NCBI RefSeq assembly: GCF_002245535.1
Contig: NZ_NKCN01000017.1
Location: 56,307 to 120,306 of the forward strand
Source: Mycobacterium lehmannii
GTDB taxonomy: Bacteria > Actinomycetota > Actinomycetes > Mycobacteriales > Mycobacteriaceae
Direction of reading: 5' to 3'
Length of the DNA stretch: 64,000 bases
Below are positions 41,714-52,618 of the stretch, piece by piece. Below the pieces are notes generated by a model that saw only the letters and a program-made list of their open reading frames with translations, ran no database searches and was not told the DNA's origin. The position numbers and the translations under genes were made by a program. Within the stretch, counting starts at the first letter, position 1, and each line of letters opens with the position of its first letter.

Positions 41714-44700
41714 ATGAAAGTCGATCCCGGCCGAACTCTACTGTCAATAGATCTAATCGACGATGACGAACATGACCTGCTGGCCGAGTGGGGGAACCAC
41801 TCGGTCTTGACCGAACCGGTGCGCAGCCGTGTCTCGATTCCGGACATGTTCGCCACCCAGGTCATGCGTGCCCCCGACGCGGTGGCGTTGGTGTGCGGTG
41901 AGCAGTCGTGGACGTACCGCGAGTTGGATCAGGCGTCGAACCGTCTGGCCAACCTTTTGGTTGAGCATGATGCAGGCCCGGGTCGCTCTGTCGCGTTGCT
42001 GATTCCCCGATCGGCTGAGGCCATTATCTCGATTCTGGGAGTGTTGAAGAGTGGGGCGGCGTATCTGCCGATCGATCCGGCCCATCCCGATGAGCGCATC
42101 AAGTTCATGCTCGGCGATGCGGTGCCTGTTGTTGCGGTGACCACGGGTGATTTGCGCTCGCGTCTGGATGATTCGGACGTCGTGGTCATCGATGTCGACG
42201 ATTCGGCCGTCAACCACCAGCCAGCCGTCGTCTCGGCGGCCGGGCCCGCGCCTGATGATCTGGCGTATATGACGTATACGTCGGGGACGACGGGTGTGCC
42301 CAAGGCGGTGGCGGTCACGCATGCGAATGTGGCGTCGTTGGTGGAGGTGTTGCACGACGACCTGCCTGCGGGGCCGGGGCAGGTGTGGTCGCAGTGGCAT
42401 TCGTTGGTGTTTGACGTGTCGGTGTGGGAGATCTGGGGTGCGCTGCTGCACGGTGGGCGCCTGGTGGTGGTGCCTGAGTCGGTGGCCAGTTCGCCAATCG
42501 ATCTTCACAACTTGTTGATCACCGAGAAGGTCAGCGTGTTGTGTCAGACCCCGTCGGCGGCGGGGATGTTGTCGCCGGAGGGGTTGGAGTCGACGACGTT
42601 GATCGTGGCCGGGGAGGCCTGCCCGACCGAACTTGTGGATCGGTGGGCGACCGGTGATCGGGTGATGATCAACGCCTACGGTCCGACCGAGGCGACGATC
42701 TATGCGGCGATGAGCAAACCGTTGGTGGCCAATGCGGGGGTGGCGCCGATCGGGTCGCCGGTGCCGGGGGCGGCGTTGTTTGTGTTGGATCAGTGGTTGC
42801 GTCCGGCTGCTGAGGGTGTGGTTGGTGAGTTGTATGTGGCCGGTGCGGGGGTCGCTGCGGGGTATGTGAATCGTGGGGGGTTGACGTCGTCGCGGTTTGT
42901 GGCGTGCCCGTTTGGAGGCCCGGGTGCGCGGATGTATCGCACCGGGGATTTGGTGCGCTGGGGCGAGGATGGTCAGCTGCAGTATTTGGGCCGTGCTGAT
43001 GAGCAGGTCAAGATCCGCGGGTATCGCATCGAGTTGGGTGAGATTCAGGCCGCGTTGGCCAAGCTGGATGGGGTCGATCACGCGGCGGTGATCGCGCGTG
43101 AGGACCGCCCGGGTGACAAGCGGCTGGTCGGCTACATCACCGGTACCGCTGATCCGGCCGAACTGCGCGGCGCGCTGGCTCAGCGTCTGCCGGCCTACAT
43201 GGTGCCCACGGCAATCGTCGTGCTCGAAACGCTGCCGCTGACTGTCAACGGCAAGCTCGATAAGCGCGCGTTGCCGGCGCCGGAGTACCGCAGCACCGCT
43301 GCGGACTACCGCGCGCCCTCCACCCAGGTGGAAGAGATCCTGGCCACGATCTACGCCGAGGTGCTCGGTGTGGACCGGGTCGGGGTCGATGACTCGTTCT
43401 TCGATCTGGGTGGCGACAGCATCTTGTCGATGCAGGTCGTCGGGCGGGCCAGGGCGGCCGGGTTGTTGTGCCGCCCGCGCGACATCTTCGTCGAGCAGAC
43501 CGTGGCGCGGTTGGCTGCGGCCACCAAGGTTGTCGGTGGGGAGGCCGCGGTCATCGACGAGGGCATCGGCCCGGTGGTAGCGACCCCGATCATGCGCTGG
43601 CTGCAAGAAGTCGAAGGCCCGGTCGATGAGTTCAACCAAACCCTGATTGTGCAAGCGCCTGCGGCGGTGACCGAGGCCGATGTAGCGGTCGTCCTGCAAG
43701 CCCTGCTGGATCGCCACGCTTCCCTGCGCCTCTACCTCGACGACGACGGCGCCGGCCAATGGTCCTTCACCGTGCCCAAGCCCGGCACCGTGACTGCGCG
43801 CGACTACCTGCACGTGGTCGACGCGTTGACCGACGAGGCGTTGGTGGGGGCGCGGTCGCGGCTGAACCCGGGTGCGGGAGCGATGCTGTCGGCGCTGTGG
43901 GTGAGCTCCACCAACCAGCTGGTGCTGATGTTCCACCACCTGGCCGTTGACGGCGTGTCGTGGCGCATCCTGCTCGAAGACCTGAACATCGCCTGGGTCC
44001 AGCATCACAGCGGACAACCGATCGAGTTGCCGGTGGGCGGTACGTCGTTTCAGCATTGGGCGTCCCTGCTGGCAGAGCATGCGCTGCGTCCTGAGGTCGT
44101 CGCGCACGCCGACACGTGGCGTCGGGTCGAGGCGGCGCCGGCGGTGTTGCCGGCGGTGCAACCCGATACCGACACCTATGCCAATGCCGGCCAAATGTCG
44201 GTGCCGTTGGATGTGGACACCACCCGGCGGCTGCTCGGGGAGGTGCCCGCGGCGTTTCATGCGGGCGTGCAAGACATTCTGCTGATCGCCTTCGGGCTGG
44301 CCTGGACCGAATTCCTGGGCGGCGCCCAAACCCCGATCGCCATCGACGTCGAAGGCCACGGGCGCAACGAAGACTTGGCCGCTGATGTGGATCTGTCCCG
44401 CACGGTCGGATGGTTCACCACCAAGTCACCGGTGGCGCTGAGCGTCGGTCGACTGTCGTGGGACCAGGTCGCCTCCGGTGATACCGCACTGGGTGTGGTG
44501 ATCAAAGACGCTAAAGAGCAACTGCGCGCCCTGCCTGATGGGCTGACCTACGGTCTGCTGCGCTACCTCAATCCCGATGTCGATCTGGCGGGTCCCGATC
44601 CAGTGATCGGGTTCAACTACCTGGGACGCCTGGGTGCTGGTGCTGGTGATCTCGGAGATGATTTGTGGCAGCTCAGCGAGGATAGTTTCGCGTTGTCGGA

Positions 44701-47700
44701 TGCGGTCTCAGCGGTGGCGATGCCGTTGATGCATACCGTGGAACTCAACGCCGGCACCGTCGATACCGATGAGGGCCCGCAGCTACAGGCAGCGTGGACG
44801 TGGACGCCCTCGGCGCTCGACGAGGACAAGGTTGCGCGGCTGAGCCGGTTGTGGTTCCAAGCCCTGGCCGGGATTTGTGCCCATGTGCGCAGCGGCGGCG
44901 GCGGTTTGACCCCGTCGGATTTGGCTCCGGCGCGGCTGACCCAGTCGCAGATCGATGATTTGTGTGCCGAGCACGATATTGCTGATGTGTTGCCGTTGAC
45001 GCCGTTGCAGCAGGGTTTGTTGTTTCATTCGGCGATCGCGCGTGGCACCGGTGATGATGTGTATGCGGTGCAGCTCGACATCACCGTGACAGGGCCCCTC
45101 GATTCGCGCCGGTTGCGTGAAGCGGTGCAAAACGTCGTCCAGCGCCACCCGAACCTCGTCGCACGGTTCTGTGAAGAGTTCGAGGAGCCGGTGCAGGTCA
45201 TCCCCGCCGATGCTGTCATGGCCTGGCGATACCTCGACCTCCGGTGGGATGACCGCAATTCGAATGCCGAACTCGAAAAGCTCTGTGCGGCAGAGCGTGC
45301 CGCGGTCTGTGAGCTGAGCGATCGCCCTCCCTTCAGGGCCGCTCTTATTCGCACTGGTGACAACGAACACCGGTTCGTACTCACCAACCATCACATAGTG
45401 CTCGACGGGTGGTCGAAACCCATTCTGTTGCAGGAGATATTCGCGACCTATTTCGAAGAGCGCCTGCCGGCCCCCGTGTCCTATCGGCGGTTCGTCACCT
45501 GGCTGGCCAATCAGGACCGTGCCGCGGCCCAATCGGAGTGGCGTCGGTTATTCGACGGGTTTGATACGCCGACCTTGGTGGCGCCCCCCGACGTGACGGG
45601 AAGGCAATGCGACAGGACGTTCCGGGTATCGGCCCGCACCACACAGGCGCTCGGTGAGCTGGCGCGCGCCTGCCACACCACCGTCAGCACTGTGCTGCAA
45701 GCTGCGTGGGCGCAACTGCTGATGGTGATGACGAGCCGGCATGACGTGGCCTTCGGTACCGCGGTATCGGGGCGGCCGGCGGATCTGCCGGGCTCCGATG
45801 CCATGGTCGGGTTGATGATCAACACGGTGCCGGTACGTGCGCATATCAGCCCCGCCACCACCATTGCTGACCTGCTGGCTCAGCTGCAGAGCTGTCACAA
45901 CGACACAATTGAGCATGAGCATCTGCCGCTCAACGAGATTCATCACGCCACCGGTCACGACCGATTGTTCGACACCGTCTTCGTGTATGAGAATTATCCG
46001 ATCGACGCTGCCGCGTTGACGGGTGTGCGCGAGCTGGCGATAACCGCCTTCAGCAGTCGCGAATACAACCACTATCCGTTGTCGATGGTGGCCATTCCGG
46101 GTTACGAGATCGGTCTGCGCGTTGAATTCGACGCTGAGGTCTTCGATCCTTACGAAATCGAAATGATGGCCGCACGCTTCCAGCGAATCCTCGACGAGAT
46201 GGCCGCCGACCCGAACGCACGGGTGTCCTCGATCGACCTGCTGAACGCCAGCGAGCACGACCAACTCGCGGGATGGGAGAATCGGGCAGCACTGAACGAG
46301 CCGATCGGCACGCCCGTCTCGATCCCGGCGTTGTTCGACGCCCAGGCAGCCCACACCCCGGACGCAGAAGCCCTCACTGCCGGTGGTGACTCGTGGACGT
46401 ATCGAGAGTTGAACGACGCGGCTGCGCGGTTCGCAAATGTGTTGGCGGCATATGGGGTTGGCCCGGGCAACCCGGTCGCGCTGCTATCCGAACGGTCATC
46501 CCGGGCCGTCGTCGCGATACTGGCTGTACTCAAGACCGGCGCGGCGTATCTGCCGATCGACCCGGGCGTGCCTGAGGCGCGTTTGCGGTTCATCCTCGAG
46601 GACGCGGCGCCGGCGGCCGTGATCACGACTACCGGACTTCGGTCAAGGCTCGACGGGCTGAATGTGGTCGCCATCGATATCGATGCCCCAATCGATGGCG
46701 GCCCGCACGAATCACCGTTGTCAACACCGGAACCCGATGATCTCGCCTACATCATCTACACCTCAGGGACCACCGGAACGCCGAAGGGCGTGGCGGTCAC
46801 CCACCGGAATGTCACCCAGCTGATGACATGTCTCGACGCGGGATTGCCGAGCCCCGGCGTGTGGCCGTTGTGCCATTCTCTGGCCTTTGATGTTTCGGTT
46901 TGGGAGATCTGGGGCGCACTATTGCGCGGTGGACGCCTGGTTGTGATGCCCGACGTGATAACGAAGTCTCCCGAGGCGTTTAACGCTGCTCTGGTCGAGC
47001 AGAGCATCAGCGTGCTGACCCAGACGCCGTCGGCGGTGATGATGCTGTCTCCAGAGGTATTGGAGTCGACGGCATTGGCCGTCGTGGGTGAGGCATGTCC
47101 GAGTTCAGTGGTGGACCAGTGGGCGCCGGGACGGGTGATGATCAACGCGTACGGTCCGACGGAAACCACCATGTGTGTCGCCATCAGTGCGCCGCTGAAC
47201 TCGGGAAGAGGGGCGGTGCCCATCGGTTCGCCTGTCCGGGGGGCGGCGCTGTTCGCCCTTGATCAGTGGTTGCGCCCAGTGCCTGCGGGTGTGATCGGTG
47301 AACTGTATGTGGCTGGCGCCGGGGTGGCAGTCGGCTATCTGGGTCGTTCAGAGTTGACCGCGTCGCGGTTCGTGGCTTGCCCATTCGGTTCGCCTGGTGC
47401 GCGGATGTATCGCACGGGCGATCTAGTGCGCTGGGGTTCCGATGGTCAGCTGCAGTATCTGGGGCGGCTGGACGACCAGGTCAAAATCCGCGGTTACCGC
47501 ATCGAGCTCGGCGAGATCCAGGCGGCGCTGGCCGGGCTGGACGGCGTCAACCTGGCCGCGGTGATCGCTCGAGAGGATCGCCCCGGCGACAAGCGCCTGG
47601 TCGCCTATGTCACCGGAACAGCTGATCCTGGGGGCCTCCGCGCGCAGCTGACCGATCTACTTCCGCCCTACATGGTGCCTGCTTCGATCATGGTGCTCGA

Positions 47701-49414
47701 CGCACTGCCGCTGACGTCGAACAACAAAGTGGACGCCCGCGCCCTGCCCGCACCGGAATACCACGGGGTGGCCCGCTATCGGGCACCGTCGAGCGCAGTC
47801 GAGGAGATCATCGCCGGAATCTTCGCCCAGGTGCTGGCGGTCGAGCGGGTCGGTGTCGATGACTCGTTCTTCGACCTTGGCGGGGACTCGATCTCGGCGA
47901 TGCGGGTGACCGCAGCGATCAACACGGCTCTGGACGCTAACCTCGCCGTGCACGCGTTGTTCTCCGCGCCCAGCGTCAGCGGCTTGAGCCAACACCTGGA
48001 CAACACCGGTGAGGCCAAAGCGGGCCGTGTCAGCGCGGCCAGGTTTGAGGCGGTACACGGCCGCGACGCCACCGAGGTGCATGCACGGGATCTGACGCTC
48101 GACAAGTTCCTCGATGCCGACACGTTGAGGGGTGCGCCGCTGTTGGCCGCCCCGAGCGCCGAAGTGCGGACTGTCTTACTGACGGGCGCAACCGGATTCC
48201 TCGGACGGTATTTGGCGTTGCAGTTGCTCGAGCAGATGGAACAGGTCGGCGGCCGGCTGATCTGCTTGGTGCGAGGAGAAACCAACGAGGATGCCCGGTG
48301 CCGTCTAGACAAGACCTTCGACACAGGAGATGCCCACCTGCTGCGGCATTTCCATGGCATGGCCGCTCGGCATCTGGAGGTCGTGGCCGGGGACAAAGGC
48401 AGACCCCAGCTTGGGTTGGATCAGCACACCTGGCAACGGTTGACCGAATCCGTTGACTTGATTGCCGATTCGGCCGCGTTGGTCAACAGCGTGCTGCCCT
48501 ACAGCGAACTCTTCGGCCCGAACGTGATGGGTACCGCCGAGCTCATCCGGTTCGCCTTGACCTCGAGGCTCAAACGGTACGCATTCGCCTCCACGGCGGA
48601 TGTCAGCAAGCAGATCGAACCCGCATCGTTCACCGAGGACGCCGACATCCGCGTCATCAGTCCCACCCGGACGCTCGACGGTAGCTTCGCCAATGGTTAT
48701 GCCACGAGCAAGTGGGCCGGTGAGGTGTTGCTGCGTGAGGCGCACGACCTGTGCGGGCTACCGGTTTCGGTTTTTCGATGCGACATGATCTTGCCCGAGA
48801 CCACGTACGCCGGTCAGCTGAATGTGTCGGACAACGCGACAAGGTTGGTGCTCAGCCTCGTAGCGGCCGGGTTGGCGCCGGTTTCCTTCTACCGGCGCGA
48901 CGCGCGAGGCAACCGGCAACGAGCCCACTTCGATGGTCTTCCCGTGGATTTCGTCGCCGAGGCGATCGCGACGCTCGGGTCTCAAATAGTTGAAGGTTTT
49001 GAGACTTATCACGTCATGAATCCCCACGACGACGGCATCGGACTCGACGAGTACGTCGACTGGCTCATCGAGGCCGGCTATCCCATTGAGCGAGTCGACG
49101 ACTTCGGCGAATGGTTGCGTCGCTTCGAGGCGGGCCTCCGAGCCCTGCCCGATGAGCAGCGCCAGAACTCCGTCCTTCAAATGCTGCTGGTCGTGCTGCA
49201 CAATGCGAAGAGCCTCGAGCCTCCACCTCCGACGCTGGGGGCGTATGGACCAACCGACCGTTTCCGAGCGGCGGTACGCGAGGCCAAAATCGGGCCCGAT
49301 AAGCACAATCCGGACATTCCCCATGTAACGGCACCGGTCATCGTCAAGTATGCCACCGACCTAGAGCGGCTGGGGCTGCTCCAGCGTGTTCACTGCGCGA
49401 CTATGCGGTGCTGA
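41714..49414 (+). CDS. Second Mps2-like NRPS (A-PCP-E-C-A-PCP-R), chimeric
   Basis: The protein has 2,566 residues. Domains: A3' (about 35-545), PCP (Ser569), E (HHLAVDG at 741), C4' (HHIVLDGW near 1226), A4' (TSGTTGTPKG near 1682), PCP (Ser2059 in LGGDS), reductase (GATGFLG at 2158; Tyr2329/Lys2333 in YATSK). Residues 21-1122 are identical to Mps2; the first 20 and everything after 1122 are diverged. A4' reads D-V-W-T-A-V-A-M-C against D-V-W-Y-V-A-A-I-Y in Mps2, and has the variant SNNKVD in its A10 region, like A1 of Mps1. It starts in the C-A linker, so it needs the C-terminal C domain of Mps1 or another subunit. All catalytic motifs look intact. The C-terminus runs ten residues past the LGLL where Mps2 stops. 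Confidence 0.93.
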   Translation: MKVDPGRTLLSIDLIDDDEHDLLAEWGNHSVLTEPVRSRVSIPDMFATQVMRAPDAVALVCGEQSWTYRELDQASNRLANLLVEHDAGPGRSVALLIPRSAEAIISILGVLKSGAAYLPIDPAHPDERIKFMLGDAVPVVAVTTGDLRSRLDDSDVVVIDVDDSAVNHQPAVVSAAGPAPDDLAYMTYTSGTTGVPKAVAVTHANVASLVEVLHDDLPAGPGQVWSQWHSLVFDVSVWEIWGALLHGGRLVVVPESVASSPIDLHNLLITEKVSVLCQTPSAAGMLSPEGLESTTLIVAGEACPTELVDRWATGDRVMINAYGPTEATIYAAMSKPLVANAGVAPIGSPVPGAALFVLDQWLRPAAEGVVGELYVAGAGVAAGYVNRGGLTSSRFVACPFGGPGARMYRTGDLVRWGEDGQLQYLGRADEQVKIRGYRIELGEIQAALAKLDGVDHAAVIAREDRPGDKRLVGYITGTADPAELRGALAQRLPAYMVPTAIVVLETLPLTVNGKLDKRALPAPEYRSTAADYRAPSTQVEEILATIYAEVLGVDRVGVDDSFFDLGGDSILSMQVVGRARAAGLLCRPRDIFVEQTVARLAAATKVVGGEAAVIDEGIGPVVATPIMRWLQEVEGPVDEFNQTLIVQAPAAVTEADVAVVLQALLDRHASLRLYLDDDGAGQWSFTVPKPGTVTARDYLHVVDALTDEALVGARSRLNPGAGAMLSALWVSSTNQLVLMFHHLAVDGVSWRILLEDLNIAWVQHHSGQPIELPVGGTSFQHWASLLAEHALRPEVVAHADTWRRVEAAPAVLPAVQPDTDTYANAGQMSVPLDVDTTRRLLGEVPAAFHAGVQDILLIAFGLAWTEFLGGAQTPIAIDVEGHGRNEDLAADVDLSRTVGWFTTKSPVALSVGRLSWDQVASGDTALGVVIKDAKEQLRALPDGLTYGLLRYLNPDVDLAGPDPVIGFNYLGRLGAGAGDLGDDLWQLSEDSFALSDAVSAVAMPLMHTVELNAGTVDTDEGPQLQAAWTWTPSALDEDKVARLSRLWFQALAGICAHVRSGGGGLTPSDLAPARLTQSQIDDLCAEHDIADVLPLTPLQQGLLFHSAIARGTGDDVYAVQLDITVTGPLDSRRLREAVQNVVQRHPNLVARFCEEFEEPVQVIPADAVMAWRYLDLRWDDRNSNAELEKLCAAERAAVCELSDRPPFRAALIRTGDNEHRFVLTNHHIVLDGWSKPILLQEIFATYFEERLPAPVSYRRFVTWLANQDRAAAQSEWRRLFDGFDTPTLVAPPDVTGRQCDRTFRVSARTTQALGELARACHTTVSTVLQAAWAQLLMVMTSRHDVAFGTAVSGRPADLPGSDAMVGLMINTVPVRAHISPATTIADLLAQLQSCHNDTIEHEHLPLNEIHHATGHDRLFDTVFVYENYPIDAAALTGVRELAITAFSSREYNHYPLSMVAIPGYEIGLRVEFDAEVFDPYEIEMMAARFQRILDEMAADPNARVSSIDLLNASEHDQLAGWENRAALNEPIGTPVSIPALFDAQAAHTPDAEALTAGGDSWTYRELNDAAARFANVLAAYGVGPGNPVALLSERSSRAVVAILAVLKTGAAYLPIDPGVPEARLRFILEDAAPAAVITTTGLRSRLDGLNVVAIDIDAPIDGGPHESPLSTPEPDDLAYIIYTSGTTGTPKGVAVTHRNVTQLMTCLDAGLPSPGVWPLCHSLAFDVSVWEIWGALLRGGRLVVMPDVITKSPEAFNAALVEQSISVLTQTPSAVMMLSPEVLESTALAVVGEACPSSVVDQWAPGRVMINAYGPTETTMCVAISAPLNSGRGAVPIGSPVRGAALFALDQWLRPVPAGVIGELYVAGAGVAVGYLGRSELTASRFVACPFGSPGARMYRTGDLVRWGSDGQLQYLGRLDDQVKIRGYRIELGEIQAALAGLDGVNLAAVIAREDRPGDKRLVAYVTGTADPGGLRAQLTDLLPPYMVPASIMVLDALPLTSNNKVDARALPAPEYHGVARYRAPSSAVEEIIAGIFAQVLAVERVGVDDSFFDLGGDSISAMRVTAAINTALDANLAVHALFSAPSVSGLSQHLDNTGEAKAGRVSAARFEAVHGRDATEVHARDLTLDKFLDADTLRGAPLLAAPSAEVRTVLLTGATGFLGRYLALQLLEQMEQVGGRLICLVRGETNEDARCRLDKTFDTGDAHLLRHFHGMAARHLEVVAGDKGRPQLGLDQHTWQRLTESVDLIADSAALVNSVLPYSELFGPNVMGTAELIRFALTSRLKRYAFASTADVSKQIEPASFTEDADIRVISPTRTLDGSFANGYATSKWAGEVLLREAHDLCGLPVSVFRCDMILPETTYAGQLNVSDNATRLVLSLVAAGLAPVSFYRRDARGNRQRAHFDGLPVDFVAEAIATLGSQIVEGFETYHVMNPHDDGIGLDEYVDWLIEAGYPIERVDDFGEWLRRFEAGLRALPDEQRQNSVLQMLLVVLHNAKSLEPPPPTLGAYGPTDRFRAAVREAKIGPDKHNPDIPHVTAPVIVKYATDLERLGLLQRVHCATMRC
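41774..45078 (+). repeat. 3,305-bp duplicated A-PCP-E block, copy 2 (in second NRPS)
   Basis: Partner of 20651-23955, direct orientation, constant offset 21,123 bp. The left edge falls 60 bp into the coding sequence and the right edge early in the condensation domain, after VYAVQLD. Outside these edges the two genes are clearly diverged, so this is conversion or replacement of an internal unit, not duplication of a whole gene. Confidence 0.93.
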
Positions 49415-50279
49415 GCCCCGCTCGGATGCGGTTGAGGAGGCGCAAAGACTTGTCCGCAACCCATTGAAACTTGATCATTACGTCCATGTAGTGGGCGGGC
49501 GTGATGCGCGCGAGAAGATCTATCGCGTATGCGTCCGGTCCCACCAAGATACGTGCTTTTCCGGCTTCAACGCCGTGATGGATGATCTCTGCGGCCTTGT
49601 CGGGCTGCGTCAGTGAGATGGCCGCAAAATCCGCTTTCATTTGTTCGCGCGAAATGCCGATCCCCTCGGGGCCTTCGCGGAAGCGGGCGTTTTGAACGAT
49701 GTTCGTATTCACGCCTCCGGGAAAAACGCAAACTGCACTCACTCCCGTATCTCGCAACTCATGACGCAGCGAGTCGGTGAATCCCCGTACCGCGAACTTC
49801 GCGGCCGAGTAGGCGCTCTGCACCGGCATGGCAGCTAGGCCATACACGCTGGAGGTGTTGACGATTACCCCCTCGTCCTGTTCGACGAGTATCGGGAGGA
49901 ACGCTCGGGTTCCGTTAACGACACCACGGAAGTCGATGTCCCACAGCCATTCATCATCAGCGGGGTCACCGTCGAGGATGGTGGCCGCCAAGACGACGCC
50001 GGCATTGTTGAAGACAGCACCGATTTTCGTGGGTGTCCAGTCACTCACTTCCTTGGCGAAGGAGAGCTGAGACTGCGCATCCCTTACATCGAGAACCCTC
50101 GACAAAACCGGTCCTGAAAGATTGGCTGCAGTCTCCGCCAGGCCCTGTTCGTTGATGTCAGAGATCGCCACCGGACTGCCGTGAGCAGAGAGGCGTTGCG
50201 CCAAGCTGCGGCCCATACCAGACCCGGCGCCGCTGATGACCGCCGTCCGGCCGCTGATCATCACCCGCGACTTAGCCAC
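49401..50279 (-). CDS. Short-chain dehydrogenase/reductase
   Basis: The protein has 292 residues from the GTG at 50279, which has GAGGAG upstream; the ATG at 50261 would give 286 residues. Classical SDR motifs: GAGSGMGR (cofactor glycine motif), NNAGV, and catalytic Ser with YSAAK (in NTSSVYGL and QSAYSAAKFAV). After the catalytic core a tail without clear membrane segments follows. The substrate is unknown; mycobacterial SDRs of this type act on lipids, sterols or sugars. It is convergent with the second NRPS and the two coding regions overlap by 14 bp because the NRPS has lost its original stop. Confidence 0.85.
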   Translation of the reverse strand: MAKSRVMISGRTAVISGAGSGMGRSLAQRLSAHGSPVAISDINEQGLAETAANLSGPVLSRVLDVRDAQSQLSFAKEVSDWTPTKIGAVFNNAGVVLAATILDGDPADDEWLWDIDFRGVVNGTRAFLPILVEQDEGVIVNTSSVYGLAAMPVQSAYSAAKFAVRGFTDSLRHELRDTGVSAVCVFPGGVNTNIVQNARFREGPEGIGISREQMKADFAAISLTQPDKAAEIIHHGVEAGKARILVGPDAYAIDLLARITPAHYMDVMIKFQWVADKSLRLLNRIRAGLSTA

Positions 50280-50619
50280 TTTGCTCCTCGACGTCACCTC
50301 GTCGTCGACCTGATGCCAGACCGATGGGTGTCGAGCCGTGACCCGGGCGGCTAGACGTATGTGAAACAGGAAGAACACTAGCAAGTAGAACGCTCAAATG
50401 CATCTTCGCCAGTGCACGGCTTTTCAGCCAGCAACTGAGCCTCTGGCAACAATCTCACCAGAATGGTTCGGACGCCGCAGTGGCGACGTAGGTCGCGGCC
50501 TAGGCGCGCCCCTGGCAACGTCAGTCCGATCGGCACGGCACGACATGAACAGAGGTCACGGCGCCCGCAGTACTATGGTCTCCGGACTTTCGCAAACTGG
50601 ATAGGTGGAACGGAGGCAC
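50280..50619 (+). promoter_or_regulatory. Upstream region of htpG with candidate -10 element
   Basis: This gap of about 340 bp lies between the divergent SDR and htpG. TACTAT at 50571-50576 fits the mycobacterial TAnnnT -10 consensus and lies about 45 bp before the htpG ATG; no convincing -35 or heat-shock operator (CIRCE or HAIR) was recognised. GGAGG at 50612-50616 is the htpG ribosome-binding site. Confidence 0.35.
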
Positions 50620-52545
<1,926 letters not shown>

Positions 52546-52618
52546 ATCCCTTTGTGTCGGTGCACCAAGCATGCGTGGTGAAATCAAGCCGGAAACGGAC
52601 GGTAGGGCGAAACCGAAG

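Noticed and set aside
41520..41717. A 65-codon frame overlapping the second NRPS start as a possible remnant of an Mps1 C-terminus
   Set aside because: Compared by eye with the end of Mps1 it shows no similarity; the ATGA overlap alone is not enough to call a gene.
20651..45078. The NRPS duplication as a composite transposon
   Set aside because: No transposase or terminal inverted repeats flank either copy and the edges lie inside coding sequence, which fits homologous exchange rather than transposition.
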